Shown in pieces: positions 11,981 to 24,080 of a stretch of DNA of 64,000 nucleotides. Position numbers and translations under genes: made by a program. The stretch covers positions 10,656,093 to 10,720,092 of the forward strand of contig JAQFVV010000031.1 in assembly GCA_028023455.1 (NCBI GenBank). The letters run 5' to 3'. The notes under the pieces are model-generated. The model was not told the DNA's origin. It saw only the letters and a list, made by a program, of their open reading frames with translations, and made no database searches. Source of the stretch: Epiperipatus broadwayi (lineage: Eukaryota > Onychophora > Udeonychophora > Euonychophora > Peripatidae). Each line of letters begins with the position of its first letter. The stretch's first letter is position 1.

Positions 11981-12096
11981 AACAAAATTTAGTAAATTAA
12001 AAAAAAAACAATAATATTAAACAAAATTTTAAAAAATTAAAAAAACAACAACAATAATATTAAACAAAATTTTAAAAAATTAAAAAAAAAAAACCA
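11981..12096. repeat. ~45-bp A-rich tandem repeat, about 2.5 copies
   Basis: The unit AATATTAAACAAAATTTTAA followed by an A-rich tract is repeated, with variable A-run and CAA lengths. Confidence 0.8.
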
Positions 12097-12099
12097 ATT

Positions 12100-14220
12100 A
12101 TATTATGCCTTCACAATTTTTTGAACAATCTTGACTTTTGTGAATACAAATATAAATTATTCTTTCTGTGGTATATTTAATCATGTCTATTTAATGATTA
12201 AGTTAATAAAATTTCATAATCCATTATTTTATAAAATCTAGATTATTTTTTGAATTACTAAAAGTGTCAGTTATTTGAAATATATTTTTAAAAAAATATT
12301 AAAACTAATAGCTGTTTACAATTAATAAATTCATAGTTGATAAAGTTAATGCAAGACTTAAAATTTTTTTTTTTTTTTAAAAATAAAACAAGCAAAAATA
12401 TTGAGTTATTTTTTTATTACGAAAATAGACAAAAAAGTAAAATAATCTGTGGATATATCTAACTAATATAACTTTGCCTTAACAAAACACATTTTTTGTA
12501 ATAAAGACTAAATTAAAAATAAACATAAATTTTATGCTTATATACTTAATAAATGCTACAAAAATAAGTTATAATATTTATTATATCATAAAAATACAGC
12601 CTACTAAAAATATTTAGAAGTTTTTTTAAATATACATCATGTATGTACTACACATATATGTATGATAGTATCACGTATATTACTAGTTACATAAAATTTA
12701 AAAAAACTTAATTATAGTTATATGCAAACAGCATAATTTCAAACACAAAGTAAATAAAAATTGTGGGAAAATGCATGTATGCACAACTCAAATACATCAT
12801 TTCTATATAAAACCCATTGAGGAGTCATTATTTGTAATGTGTTATTGTATATACATATATAAAATAATGCAGAACCACTAAAAACCCATCAAGCTGTATG
12901 TAAATTAAACTTTCACTAAATTCAAATGTAGAATGAGTCCACCTACACTTAAGCTTTGCTTGTATATAGGCATGCTATTTATTGACATATTTACATGCAG
13001 GATATGATTTATATATACTAACATAATTTCAAAACAACTATAGCTAACCTGAAATCACAATAACTATTTAGAAGAAAAGGTTCAGCCTCATATTTAAATA
13101 TCTTTTAATATATGTATTGTTTCATAGAATTATATATATATTTGTCACCTCAACTTTCTCTGCACACTCTTTCACTTATTCAACCTCAATAAACTCTCAT
13201 TTATTTCAAGTAGCTAGTCAATTGAATTTTATACTACTTTAAGATCTAATATACCGGGGGGGGGGGTCAAATTGCAGCTATAAATTGTAATGCCCATCAG
13301 AGATCATCATCATTAGTCAATTTAGGACTAAGGAAGATACTGGAGAAAGTAACTAAATTGTCTCTCAAAAAAAATAACAATAACAATAATATTGATAAAA
13401 CCATTCAACCTCTGTGGTCTTAATTTCAAACTCGGATGAGTCATGTAAATATTTCATGATAAATTTACTATAAAATTCATAATAATGAGACAACTTTCTT
13501 CCACAACTTTATTATAATTATCTGATCTCAGGTGGTAAGTACAGAAAATACTCTATATAGTTCTCATTCATATCTGACTGGAAATAAATCAGTAATTAGT
13601 GCAGAGAACTCATAATCTATGTTCATAATACAAAATTATCATTTAATTTAATATTAGATAAAATTATAACAAATAAATCCTCTCCATTTAATTCCATTAC
13701 TTTATTTTTCGTTCTCAGCATCTATCACTGTCAATAGCCACAATTATATAACAGGGAATGTCTGTGTTATGTTCTCTAATCTGAGAATCTCTAATCTTAT
13801 TTCTCAAAATACACATATATCTGTTGATCAACTATCAATTCATGATCCCTATTTTAATAATAGTATAATAGTTTTATTATAATCTGCTACTTGACTTCCA
13901 AACTAGCTCTTAGATTAATAATTGAGCTGCTCTTTCTCAAGGTCTAGATCTGTCAAGAGGTGCACATATAAGTGATTACATTGTAATGGATATGATTCCA
14001 AATATGCTAAGTTGAAATTTGATACGAATTTACTATTGGTAATCACTCTAAACACCAAGAGCAGGAAAGGGATTTTATGTCTGCTCCCAATATTCACAAC
14101 ATTACAATGAATCAAAAGATTAAATTTATTAAACTTAACTCAACTATTCCCTGTCATTCTTATTCTATTATTTCTAATCTATTGACCAAATTTTACTTAA
14201 TAACTTCAAACCTATCATAT
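12100..14220. other. AT-rich sequence with an 11-G run
   Basis: No gene seen. An isolated G-run at 13256-13266 is conspicuous in this composition, and CAATAA repeats lie at 13370-13392. The overlapping small ORFs around 13915-14268 are on opposite strands and have no recognisable content. Confidence 0.5.
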
Positions 14221-14221
14221 T

Positions 14222-14580
14222 TTGCAAAAGTAAACTATGGAAGTAAACCATGGACATTAATCAGATAAATCAATCAAAATTTACTTATGAAAGTAAAGTA
14301 CGGAAATGAATCATAAAATCAGATTATGCAAATTAATTAATTATAAAAATAAACCACGTGAAAATGAAGTTTATAAAAGTGACTTATATAAATGAATTAT
14401 GTTAATCGAATATAAATATTCAAGATAAAATTAATACTGTAAATCAATCATGGAAATAAATTATCAATCTAAAATTAACTATGTGAATCGAATATGGAAA
14501 CAATATAATGATGACTACTGCAAATCGATCTTGGAAATAAATTATGATTATAAAATAAATAATTAAATTTAAATATGAAC
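14222..14580. repeat. Degenerate ~20-bp minisatellite
   Basis: Variants of AAATCAATCATGGAAATAAAT recur irregularly, for example at about 14236, 14430 and 14520. The period is not clean, and I infer an old tandem repeat eroded by substitutions. Confidence 0.5.
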
Positions 14581-14686
14581 TAATATTACTTTAACTATAG
14601 GTGCTGGATATATAGATTCTGGAGATATTTGAAACATCAAAACACAAAACACAATGTAATCTTATAACAATAGTAAACTTTATTAC

Positions 14687-14699
14687 ATTAACAATAATG
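14687..14699. repeat. 13-bp TSD, left copy (right copy 15440-15452)
   Basis: ATTAACAATAATG, identical on both sides of the foldback element. Confidence 0.8.
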
Positions 14700-15439
14700 T
14701 AATTACATTCGAATATCGGCCTTTCAAGCCAATTGTGCAAACACTTTGCGAGTGTTAAATAATAAATGAATACCCTCTGACCAATACAAGATATAGAATT
14801 TATGCAGGGATAAAAAGAATCCCTCTTATTCCTATGACTCAAATATTTATATATGAGCAAATCTGAAGTACTGGCACAGAAGGTGTGACAATAGAACAGT
14901 CACTTTAAATTACTATATACAATGGCTGAATAAATGACGTCGATGAAATTTTCTAGAATTTACTAAACGTCATTCCAACTGAAACTTAATCGTATATATA
15001 AATAAGCATTTATTTTTATAGCGTCTGTATACAATTGTAATTACATTCGAATATCAGCCTTTCAAAACGCTATAAAAATAAATGCTTATTTATATATATG
15101 ATTAAGTTTCAGTTGGAATGGCGTTTAGTAAATTCTAGAAAATTTCATCGGCGTCATTCATTCAGACATTGTATATAGTAATTTAAAATGACTGTTCTAT
15201 TGTCACACCTTCTGTGCCAGTACATCAGATTTGCTCATATATAAATATTTGAGTCATAGGAATAAGAGGGATTCTTTTTATTCCTGCATAAATTCTATAT
15301 CTTGTATTGGTCAGAGGGTATTCATTTATTATTTAACACTCGCAAAGCGTTTGCACAATTGGCTTGAAAGGCCGATATTCGAATGTAATTACAATTGTAT
15401 ACAGACGCTATAAAAATAAATGCTTATTTATATATATAT
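14700..15439. mobile_element. 740-bp foldback element with 13-bp TSD
   Basis: Arms of about 330 bases (14700-15030 and 15066-15400) are near-perfect reverse complements, which is why mirror-image ORFs of nearly the same protein appear on both strands (14591-14860 minus, 15231-15413 plus). The spacer 15031-15065 repeats the element's outer end (ATTACATTCGAATATC). A further tail, TACAGACGCTATAAAAATAA plus a TA tract, follows the right arm. The direct repeat ATTAACAATAATG flanks the element exactly (14687-14699 and 15440-15452). The arms encode nothing recognisable. The long TSD and tail point to retroposition rather than a cut-and-paste MITE. Confidence 0.85.
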
Positions 15440-15452
15440 ATTAACAATAATG

Positions 15453-18350
15453 ATAAAATTAAAATAAAAACACACTAAATTATAATATTGTTACACAAAT
15501 ATATGATTCTGATCTATTCAGGACTATTATTCGAATACATGTTTGAATTAACTAATTTTCTGGATGACTCACTTCTTGTTTTGACCCATCCATTTATTAA
15601 ATAAATAATTAATAATAATAATAATAAATACAAATGCTCACACATGGAATCAGAATTCGTATATTTTAGCTTTAAGGAAACTTATATCTTGAAAGAGAAG
15701 AAAACCTACAAATTTCTACTTCCCCCCTTTTTTATTGTAAACATTGACCATTGGACTATTCCAAAATAATATATTTGTTTCAATTATTTTAACTAGCAAT
15801 GTTAGTTAATCATAAATTTCTAAATCACTTTCTCAAGGAATAACTCTTTACATTTCTGATGAAGAAGGATGATATGTCATAAAAATCCCTTACTGATTTT
15901 GAAAATGGGTTTAAATTCAAAACCCACACTTTTTCATTCATGCTTGTCAGATCTTTACATTTTTTGACTGTATATCTTAATAGGTCAGTATGTCCGCTCA
16001 GCTTGACGACCTCAATTTACCATCATTCAAAAAAAAAATCAACACAGATCGGTTAGTTTATTAATTAAAATCTTTGTCATTCTTCATCATACATATACAT
16101 CTGACTGAATCCGTATCCTTTCAGGGCAACTTTATTCTGTCCCACATAAGAAAAACTCTCTTCATATCACACATCATGATGCAGTATTTATAACGTGCAC
16201 ACAGCCACATCTTGGTAAGGGAAATTAAAAAAACAACAACATCAACTTCAAACTTAAACTATTTGCTTGAGCCAGAGAGAGAGATCTTTTCTTAAGATCT
16301 AGGGTGTGTAAAGAGCTCCTGCCTAGACACCTACTCTCTATATTGGCATGCAAAACATTTCCCACAATTAAACAGTAATTTTATTAATAATTCCCTATCT
16401 TAACAAAATAAATGGAGTGAAACTCAGTCATCTCCAGACTGCCATGGTAAATAAATTATGAGACAGCTATTTCCCCTCTATTGGGTGGTAGGATAACTTT
16501 ATGTTAGTAATGACAAGCATTTATGGCTTTATATATGACCATATATACATTGATTACAGCCTAGATAAATGACAAAGACTAACCAAATCCCAAATCAAAG
16601 CATATATAAATTATTTCAATTTTAAACAGTCAAGCCAACAACATACCTAACATTTATATTAATAACCGATCAACAATACTTTAGCATAATTATGGGTTTT
16701 ACGACTATCCCCTCACTCTTCATATTTACTATTAAGCACAAATTAAAATTTTGTTAAGAATAATAAAAATATTTATATCATTTCTCTCTTTACTTTTAAA
16801 TTTAAACTTACGTGAGCATCTATACTTAAATGGTATCAAAATCATTTTTCCTCTTTCCTTCAAAGATTTTAAACATAAACAAAATATTAAATTAAATAAT
16901 CTAGTGATTAGAGTGTGACATAGCATATAAACAAAATGAAATATAATAAAAAAAAAAACAAATGACATATATAAATGAAATAAAATAAAGAATAAATATC
17001 AACATTACAGATAGTCTCTTTAAATGTCTTTTCCTTCCACTGTCCATCAATCGATTAATATATTCATTCATTTTACTTGAGATAGCTATATAATTGCACA
17101 TCAGACAGTTATTTTAATTAAATGTGTATAGAACACACAGACAGTCATTTGAATCAAGATAGATAAAAACCGTAGATAGTTATTTTAAATCAAAAGTGTA
17201 GCTACAGGAGAATTAATAAATTTTTAAAAGAGTTCTGTTGGTTACCTTCCATTTGATGAGTTTCTTCCTTGGTTTGAATTCATTTGCTTCCCTTTCTTCT
17301 TCCCATTTAAAGGTTCAAATTATAGCAACAAGCAGTTTTTTTTTGATTACTAAACATGAATTAACTTTTTAAACATTTTTCAGAAGTTTGCTGCAGATTC
17401 TTTAAACGAATTTTAAAGAGCCAAATAATTATTATAATCTGAATTGGGGTTTCAATCTCATACAAAATTTTGACAGTTCTCTCCTTCAATGACTTTTTAA
17501 TAAGCAAAATGGATAAGTTGTAGCATTTAGCATATAATATCTTCTTAAAAGTTGATTTCTTCATAATTGACATGAGAAAGAGACATGCACCACTTATGTA
17601 TGAATTAGAAATTCATATTTTGGTCTACTACAAAACTTAAATACATTATTAAATTCCGAGAAAGAAAATTTAAAAACTTGAAAAAAAAAAACCTTTAGAG
17701 ATATTAATTTTTAGTTAGTTAACACCTGTTCTCAATCAGCAAAAGTTCCTCTATTCCCTTTTTTTTCAACCTCTTTTATAGAGTGAAGGAAAAAACACAT
17801 GCTACTCCCCCCTCCCCACAGGTGGTTTTCCCTTCAAGTCTAATCAAAAAAATCTCCACTCAGAATGAACAATGACTCTTTCTTAAGTGTTTAGATAAAC
17901 AACTTTGTCTGATCTGAAACCAGATCTCTTTAATTAACACTTTGGTGACCAATTTATGAAAATTAGTCAACAAAGATATAACTAAAAACATAAGCTTACT
18001 AACACCTTTTGGTCAAACAAAGGTTACATTCATTTGATCTAAATAATTTCTTATTTAGATTTACATTTTTAATAATTTAAAAAAAATTATGTCAGTTTCT
18101 ATAAAGGAAAGGAAAAAAAATCAAATCCATATATCTGTATCACACACACACACATGTGCAGACCATTCAATAGAAAACTGATTATTCAGATTATATGAAT
18201 ATAAAATATCCATCATAATTTCCTATAATTACAAGCATAAAATCAATTATAATTTCTGATAATCATAAACATAAATATTCACCATAATCTCCTATAACTC
18301 TAAACTTATTCTCCAGAAAGAAACTGTTAACTAAAGGGTAGTTATGGATA
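15453..18350. other. AT-rich sequence, no gene recognised
   Basis: Contains an (AAT)n tract near 15606-15632, pyrimidine-rich patches and (CA)n at about 18143-18154. The small minus-strand ORFs between 16732 and 17573 are lysine-rich and isoleucine-rich, with no family resemblance, as expected by chance in this composition. Confidence 0.5.
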
Positions 18351-18351
18351 A

Positions 18352-18425
18352 TTTAACCGATGACGTATTACACTTACCGATTTCCCTTCTGGTAGACATC
18401 GTCATTTTTTGCATGACAACATTGT
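18352..18425. repeat. Fragment related to the 19.6-kb foldback end
   Basis: GGATAATTTAACCGATGACG here resembles GGATAATTCAACTGATGATG at 19566 and its complement at 19744-19764. A small hairpin GTCATTTTTTGCATGAC is next to it. Confidence 0.45.
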
Positions 18426-18594
18426 CATGGCAACCAAGTGACTGGTGTGATTAATCCATCAGAGAGTCAATTTTTTTTTCACCCGCAAGATTTAAAATTC
18501 GTAGAGAGGTTTGGGAAATTTTTTGATTTTTCTGTCTATTGTGATTTTGTTATCCATGGCACCACAGTTACTTTTTTGAGCTGTTAATTTGGGT

Positions 18595-19365
18595 AAAATA
18601 TTTTATTTATCTGTTTATTTTAAATTTACAAAAAAATTTTGTTAATATTTCTACAATTCTCAAACTTACATTGAATTACATTTAATGTGTAAATAATTTA
18701 TTCTGGTAAAGTGTTTTTTATTTATCTGTTTATTTTAAATTTACAAAATTTTTTTGTTAATATTTCTACAATTCTGAAACTTACATTGAATTATGTTTAA
18801 TGTGTAAATAATTTTCAATAATTTTTTAAAACAAATTTGGAATATACAGTATGTTTTTAAAATTACCAAATGCATGTGATAACACATTTTCTCCAAGGAT
18901 GCCATTAATGCCAGATTCACATTGATTTGGGTGTAAAAGTGCGGCATTTTCTCCACGGCATTAATACCAGATTTGCATTAAATCGCGTCTTTTTTATTTA
19001 GCTGTTTATTTAAAATGTACAAAAATTTTTTGTTAATATTTCTACAATTCTGAAACTTACATTGAATTACATCTAATTTGTAAATAATTTTCAATAATTT
19101 TTTAAAACAAATTTGGAATATACAGTACGTTTTTCAAATTACCAAATGCATGTGATAACACGTTTTCTCCAAGGATGCCATTAATGCCAGATTCGCATTA
19201 ATTTGGGTAAAGTGTTTTATTTGTTTATTTTAAATTTATAAAAACTTTTTGTTAATATTTCTACAATTCTCAAATTTACATTGAATTACATTTAATGTGT
19301 AAATAATTTTCAATAATTTTTTAAAACAAATTTGCAATATATAGTACGTTTTTAAAATTACCCCC
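18595..19365. repeat. Tandem repeat of 110-280-bp units, four partial copies
   Basis: The block TTTATTTATCTGTTTATTTT..TTTGTTAATATTTCTACAATTC..TTACATTGAATTAC recurs from about 18603, 18719, 19001 and 19220. Copies two to four extend through GTGTAAATAATTTTCAATAA. Copies two and three also carry a GCATGTGATAACAC..CTCCAAGGATGCCATTAATGCC segment. Unit length varies by internal deletion. Confidence 0.85.
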
Positions 19366-19562
19366 GCCAACTCCAGTGCTACATGCTGTATTTTTTAATT
19401 GAGCATAATATAGGGTGGTTTTATAAATTATAATATAGTTTTTTCTAAATTATTTTGATGCATGCATGTACTTTTTTTTTATTTTTTTTTTGTATTTTTT
19501 TTTTGGTATTTTCCTGACCTGCGTCAGATTTTTTTAATTTTTGAATAGTTTTTATCACATGA

Positions 19563-19766
19563 TCTGGATAATTCAACTGATGATGTATTACCCTGAAGGC
19601 ATATCAGTCTAATCTTGCGATTTTTAATGTACCATGTTCACGTGGTCTGCGGACACATTTTAGCGATTACATGTGTCCGCAGATACCTTGGAGACGTTAT
19701 CTTAAAAATCTCAACATCAGACTGATATGCCTTCAGGGTAATACATCATCGGTTGAATTATCCGTG
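19563..19766. mobile_element. ~200-bp foldback element with inner hairpin
   Basis: The outer arms 19565-19626 and 19704-19766 (GATGTATTACCCTGAAGG and its complement) pair almost fully. The loop contains a second strong hairpin, GTCTGCGGACACAT / ATGTGTCCGCAGAT at about 19647-19685. No convincing TSD seen. Compatible with a MITE or with the foldback retroposons elsewhere in the window. Confidence 0.7.
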
Positions 19767-19998
19767 AGAACCAACTAAAGCTACTGACAATCAATTCAAT
19801 CTTAATTCTCATCAACTCTTTAGTAATAGACATTTTATACAAACTTAAACTGTCTCTATATATTTTACTTTTGAGCTATATAGCCATTACTTTCTCAAAT
19901 AAAACTTTTAACTTTTCTTACATCAAAAAAAAAAAAAAATTTCCACCATTACTTCATTTTATTACATTTGGTTTATAGATGGAATAAACCAAAAGGCT

Positions 19999-20001
19999 AC
20001 A

Positions 20002-20060
<59 letters not shown>

Positions 20061-20062
20061 GG
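19999..20062. repeat. Composite (TA)n(TG)n microsatellite
   Basis: A TA run followed by a TG run and a G-rich tail. The Cys/Val-repeat ORF over this region is an artefact of the TG run. Confidence 0.95.
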
Positions 20063-20130
20063 TGGGTGGGTGAGTGGGTATGTGTTTACATGAATAACTC
20101 TCTGTTTTTGTTCTTTATTATAATTACAAT

Positions 20131-20430
20131 GTGTGGAAAATATTTAATTCAACATATGTATATTCAAATTTGCAAATGTTTGTTTGCTTGTGTATCAAAG
20201 AATTATTTTCTATTTTATAACAAATGCACTTTTGGTGAAGTTCACCAATAATCATAGACAGCTATATGATTATAGTAAATTTTACTGAAAGTGCACTTGT
20301 TATAAAAAAGAAAGCAACTTCTTCAATACACAGACAAACAAACATTTGTAAATTTGAAATAGAAATACAAAGGGAGGAAATCAATATTATTAAAACATAT
20401 TTATAGTTTGAATTAAATAATTTCACACCA
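20131..20430. mobile_element. Foldback element, arms 20131-20245 and 20262-20430
   Basis: The arms pair through ATTTGCAAATGTTTGTTTG / CAAACAAACATTTGTAAAT, GCACTTTT / AAAGTGCAC and TTTAATTCAA / TTGAATTAAA. The right arm has an extra stretch of about 50 bases not present on the left. The element abuts the TA/TG microsatellite. Confidence 0.7.
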
Positions 20431-20802
20431 GAATTAAGTTGAAAACAATAGAAATAAATGGGTAAATTTATGTAATACATAAACAAAATATCACTATTGA
20501 TGTTATGGGGATACCAAAAATTTATATGGCTATTTTCAACTTGAACCACTTGATAAAAGCTCCTTTATCTGAATCTCAGTGTACAAAGTGTTTTGCATAG
20601 AGTAAATTCAGACACCATGTGGACTGAAACAAAAATGATCAAGATAAAAGAGATATTAGCAAGTGATTTAGTTTCAGAATAGCAGTGTAAATTGTTTATT
20701 GCTGGATCAACATCATTGCTGAAGTTTTTTCTTAATTACTACACAGACTTGTCCATTTCTTCCTATTGTTTTTACTTTAACATCTGCAAAAACATTTAAT
20801 TT

Positions 20803-20835
<33 letters not shown>

Positions 20836-20838
<3 letters not shown>

Positions 20839-21067
20839 ATATTATTATTACTATTTGCGGGATATTCCATGTAATGAAAAAGCTAAATGCTGACGTTTCA
20901 GTACAATATCAAGTACCTTCCTCAGAGTGTCCTCTTTCTCAAATCATAAGAATGCATGATTTGAGAAAGAGGATGCTCTGGGGAAGGTACTTGATATTGT
21001 ACTGAAACGTCAGCATTTAGCTTTTTTATTACACGGAATATCCCGCAAATGGTAATAATAATATGAC
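20836..21067. mobile_element. 232-bp foldback element carrying a hammerhead-like core in both arms (FB2)
   Basis: Arms 20836-20947 and 20953-21067 are almost perfectly complementary around a loop of about 5 bases. Outer ends are TGTCATATTATTATTAC and the complement. Inside each arm, on opposite strands, is a hammerhead arrangement described in the next entry. It sits at the edge of a (TA)n run, so a TSD cannot be read. Confidence 0.85.
20973..21016 (+). ncRNA. Hammerhead-ribozyme-like motif, FB2
   Basis: Right arm, plus strand: stem I ATGCT (20973-20977) pairs with AGCAT (21012-21016). The core reads CTGGGGA (A6 changed to G), then A, then stem II GGTAC-TTGATATT-GTACT, then GAAAC and GTC (21009-21011). 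Left arm, minus strand (20887-20930): the core is intact as CTGAGGA (20925 to 20919), with stem II and GAAACGTC kept, but stem I has two mismatches. So one arm keeps the catalytic core and the other keeps stem I. A GAAAC-GUC join with almost no stem III resembles the minimal hammerheads reported for Penelope-like elements, which are thought to act as dimers. Neither copy is flawless. Confidence 0.6.
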
Positions 21068-21075
21068 ATCTTTTA

Positions 21076-21112
21076 TCCGTAAAAATATTAGAATATCCGT
21101 AAAAATATTAGA
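21076..21112. repeat. 18-bp direct tandem duplication
   Basis: ATCCGTAAAAATATTAGA occurs twice in immediate succession. Confidence 0.85.
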
Positions 21113-21768
21113 ATTAATATATATATAACTCATGGTGAGTTTATTTGTTGATTTTGGATATATACACCTTCAAACTCTCATATATATAATAACAATTACC
21201 TAAATTTATACATTTAAAACACTGAGATAAAAATTGTTTTATCTTTGTCTTCTTGTAAATTCAGATAAAACTATTAGCAAGTTGTTTCAATTTGGAGATG
21301 GAAATGTCAAGTGTTACATCTTTGCTGACTCCTTTCATTAATTATCACTAGATTTACTCACTTATATTTATGTATATTTAGACAATATATTTTATTAACC
21401 TATTTATGTGATACTCAATAAATTTTACAAGTGCAGTGTTTAAATTGTAACTATATAGAAGACAATCAATCTTACTTCTACATCATTGTTCAACAGGGTG
21501 TTAAACTGCAACTACTAATAATAGTATTAAAATAAAAAATGGACTTAGAGTGAATGACTTATATATTCATGCTGTCATTTCTATACACTTAACAATGGCA
21601 CACATAATAACATTTGAGTTTGGAAATAAGATGGTCCACTGTTATTTCATTAACGTCTATATCTTGTGGATGGGGTGAGAGCATCATAGCAGTTTTAACA
21701 TCCTGTTTAATGATGCTGGAGAAAAGAATTGATTGCCTTCTACATAGTAATAATCTATTTATTGAACA
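21113..21768. other. Left flank of the tandem array, no gene
   Basis: Does not match the array unit. The overlapping ORFs at 21589-21871 on opposite strands have no recognised content. Confidence 0.5.
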
Positions 21769-22589
21769 ATCAAGTCTGTACAATAATAATTCGCAAGACA
21801 GATTTCCCAATAATCAGTTATATGAACTTGTAAATACTGTTCATTTTTATAGCAATTCCAGTCTCTTGTAAAAATTGACAAATAGCTTAGAATTGCTATA
21901 AAAAAAATAGGTATTATTTGCAAATTCACTTAAATGTCTCTAGAAATCTGGTTTGTAGATTATCATAGCAATATTTTCAAACTTGGTTGTTCCATGATCA
22001 GGTGTATGCAATAGTGTTACATATGTGATAATTTATTTACAGACTTGTTAAAATCGTTAATATATAAATTATTTATACAGTTTTATAATAACGTAACAAT
22101 ATGAAGTGATCATCAGTAATTAAGATTGGTTAAAATCGGTCTTGTTCAAAATACAATAATCAATTACCATAAATCTAAATTCTACTAAAAAATTTAAATT
22201 TATTTGTATTATTTAAAATATTAAAAACATTTATTCTTTTGTTAAAAATATATTTTTTGGCAGTTTCAACTATCTGGAAAAAATATTTAAAATTAAAACA
22301 TGATTACAAGTAATAAATAGTGCTAATTAAAATTAGCATTTATTAAATCATTTTAGTGACTTTTTTGCATAATTATTAAATCAAAATAATAATAATTAAC
22401 GTTTGATTATACTTCACATCAATTTCTGCTTTTATATAATAATGTATATAGATAATATTGATTTGCAACTCAGCTCAGACATCAATAAAAGCTATTGCAA
22501 TAGAATTATTCTGTTTTAAGTTTTATATAAACCAATTTTTTTAAAGTTTAAACACAACATCTTGGTTTTCAATATACTATATTCAATTG

Positions 22590-22595
22590 TCTCTA

Positions 22596-22644
<49 letters not shown>

Positions 22645-22850
22645 TATAAATAAATATTTGAAAATACAGTACTTAAAAGTTTATAAAAAATATATGTATA
22701 ACCATCACTTATAAGCGCTTTCAACTAACTTGTAGCTTTGTCAACTATCACTTTTTTATATATTTTTTATAAACTTTTAAGTACTGTATTTTCAAATATT
22801 TATTTATAAATTTACTTATATTATTTTGAAGAAATACAGACATCGATTTG

Positions 22851-22881
<31 letters not shown>

Positions 22882-22900
22882 GTAGAGGGAGAGAGAGAGA
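22590..22900. mobile_element. Foldback plus microsatellite insert in unit A
   Basis: Relative to units B and E, unit A has an extra (TA)n(TG)n run, arms 22640-22697 and 22754-22813 (TATTTGAAAATACAGTACTT and complement), and a second TA run at 22857-22880 with a GAGA tract. The loop contains AAGCGCTTTC, also found beside the PLE at 37835. The TA-rich flanks hide any TSD. Confidence 0.7.
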
Positions 22901-22965
22901 AAGCTAAAATATACTAACCCTGCATGAATCTCAGCAGTACTGTTTTGTGAAGCAGACCTAAATCT

Positions 22966-23150
22966 GATTAAAGCAGCATAGGTAAAAGATTACTCTATTA
23001 CCTGTCAGCTGTAAAGTTGTTAAATATATAGAAATGCAACCTTTTTCAAAACTTCCTATTTAAATACATCTGGTTGTCCACATACTTAACAACTTTTCAG
23101 CCAACAGATAGCAGGTTGATTTTTTTTATCAGTGCTGCTTTAATTTATGG
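22966..23150. repeat. Conserved imperfect hairpin 1 of the array unit
   Basis: ATTAAAGCAGCAT pairs with GTGCTGCTTTAAT, and TTACCTGTCAGCTGTAAAGT with ACTTTTCAGCCAACAGATAG-type sequence. The same structure is at 27912-28120 and 45945-46118. Unit E (51675-51800) has lost much of the right arm. Confidence 0.65.
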
Positions 23151-23315
23151 TTGTTTTACAAGATAGAGTCGCTGAAATTAATGAAATAGTAGATGTTAGT
23201 GATATATATTATATGTGTGTATGTGTTAAAAGAAAGTTTATCATAGGAAACAATTGCAAATTTTATATTCTCCAGGTTCAATCATGTATAGTTAGCTAAT
23301 AATACTATTATACTG

Positions 23316-23720
23316 CTATTTCATATTCAACCAAATCATAATGATCATTAAATAGATAATAAATATTATTTTCAAAAAAGCCATTATAAAGGTGTTGGAG
23401 ATAAATACATATAAAAAAATCAAAGGTTCAACTAATAAAAAACAATACAGAAATTTTAAAATATAAAAAGAAAGACGGTAATATAGTTCGCATTTGGCTT
23501 TTTGAGATTTTTCTTTGGTAGATGGTGTCACAGCTAAATAAGATCCCAGTATTTCAAAATCTACTTTATAACTAGTCTTTATAGTATAGAATGTGGATGT
23601 CAATAATGGTAGTGAAACCTCCTTAACTGTATTAGCATGTTTATTTCTTTTGGCACAAATGTAATGATGCACAGAAGAAATGTTATAAATCCTCAATGGA
23701 ATTTTATAAATACCTTAAGC
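23316..23720 (-). pseudogene. Penelope-like element C-terminal (GIY-YIG) remnant, unit A, minus strand
   Basis: A 126-codon frame contains HHYICAKRNKHANTVKEVSL and, after a gap, FEILGSYLAVTPSTKEKS. This corresponds to the GIY-YIG region of the intact-order PLE at 37420-37650 (ISNHCISVRRDEYANAIKQH and IDFSSTRI). The reverse transcriptase part is absent, so the copy is 5' truncated just upstream of the endonuclease. The hydrophobic tail of the ORF is out of the domain and probably meaningless. Confidence 0.7.
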
Positions 23721-23739
23721 CAAAAGATGGATTAAATTC

Positions 23740-24080
23740 ATTGACTTTATAAAACATCATTTTTTGGTAATTGGAATATGTTGTTTGCAATATGGAATAT
23801 CTTATATGTGTATGAGTAATTGTTGTATCACAAAGAGATACAAACATGCAATTAAGCAGCACTCATTGTTACTGGTACTTAATCGATGCAATGAATACTG
23901 ATTATAATATAGATTCAACAAATGTTCATATTCTAATCAGAAATGAGTCTCCACCAAAGAAAAATCAGAGATGTCATTCGGATCCATAATAAATTGGATT
24001 GTATTGACAAATGTATTTAACAAATGAAAATTATTTTTCATTTGGAAAAAAAATAATGCATTAATCAAAATACTTGTTGA
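23740..24080 (+). pseudogene. Penelope-like element C-terminal remnant, unit A, plus strand
   Basis: Diverges from the minus-strand remnant just to its left. Reads through GISYMCMSNCCI (GIY-YIG core region), KRYKHAIKQHSLLLVLN, and after frameshifts KLDCIDKC, equivalent to the PLE C-terminal CINKQDDTSKLPPIW. Stops and frameshifts throughout. Confidence 0.65.

Noticed and set aside
14930-14990. Hammerhead in the 14.7-kb foldback (CGATGA, AAATT/AATTT stem, TAAACGTC)
   Set aside because: U4 of CUGANGA and G of GAAAC are missing in both arms, and stem I does not pair next to the core.
14591-15413. Mirror-image ORFs on opposite strands as a duplicated gene
   Set aside because: They are the two arms of a foldback element and show no protein family features.
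20030-20251. Cys/Val-rich ORF
   Set aside because: It is the translation of a TG microsatellite.
23316-23696. 126-codon ORF as a host membrane protein
   Set aside because: Its N-terminal half matches the PLE GIY-YIG region of the other units. The hydrophobic tail is AT-rich read-through.
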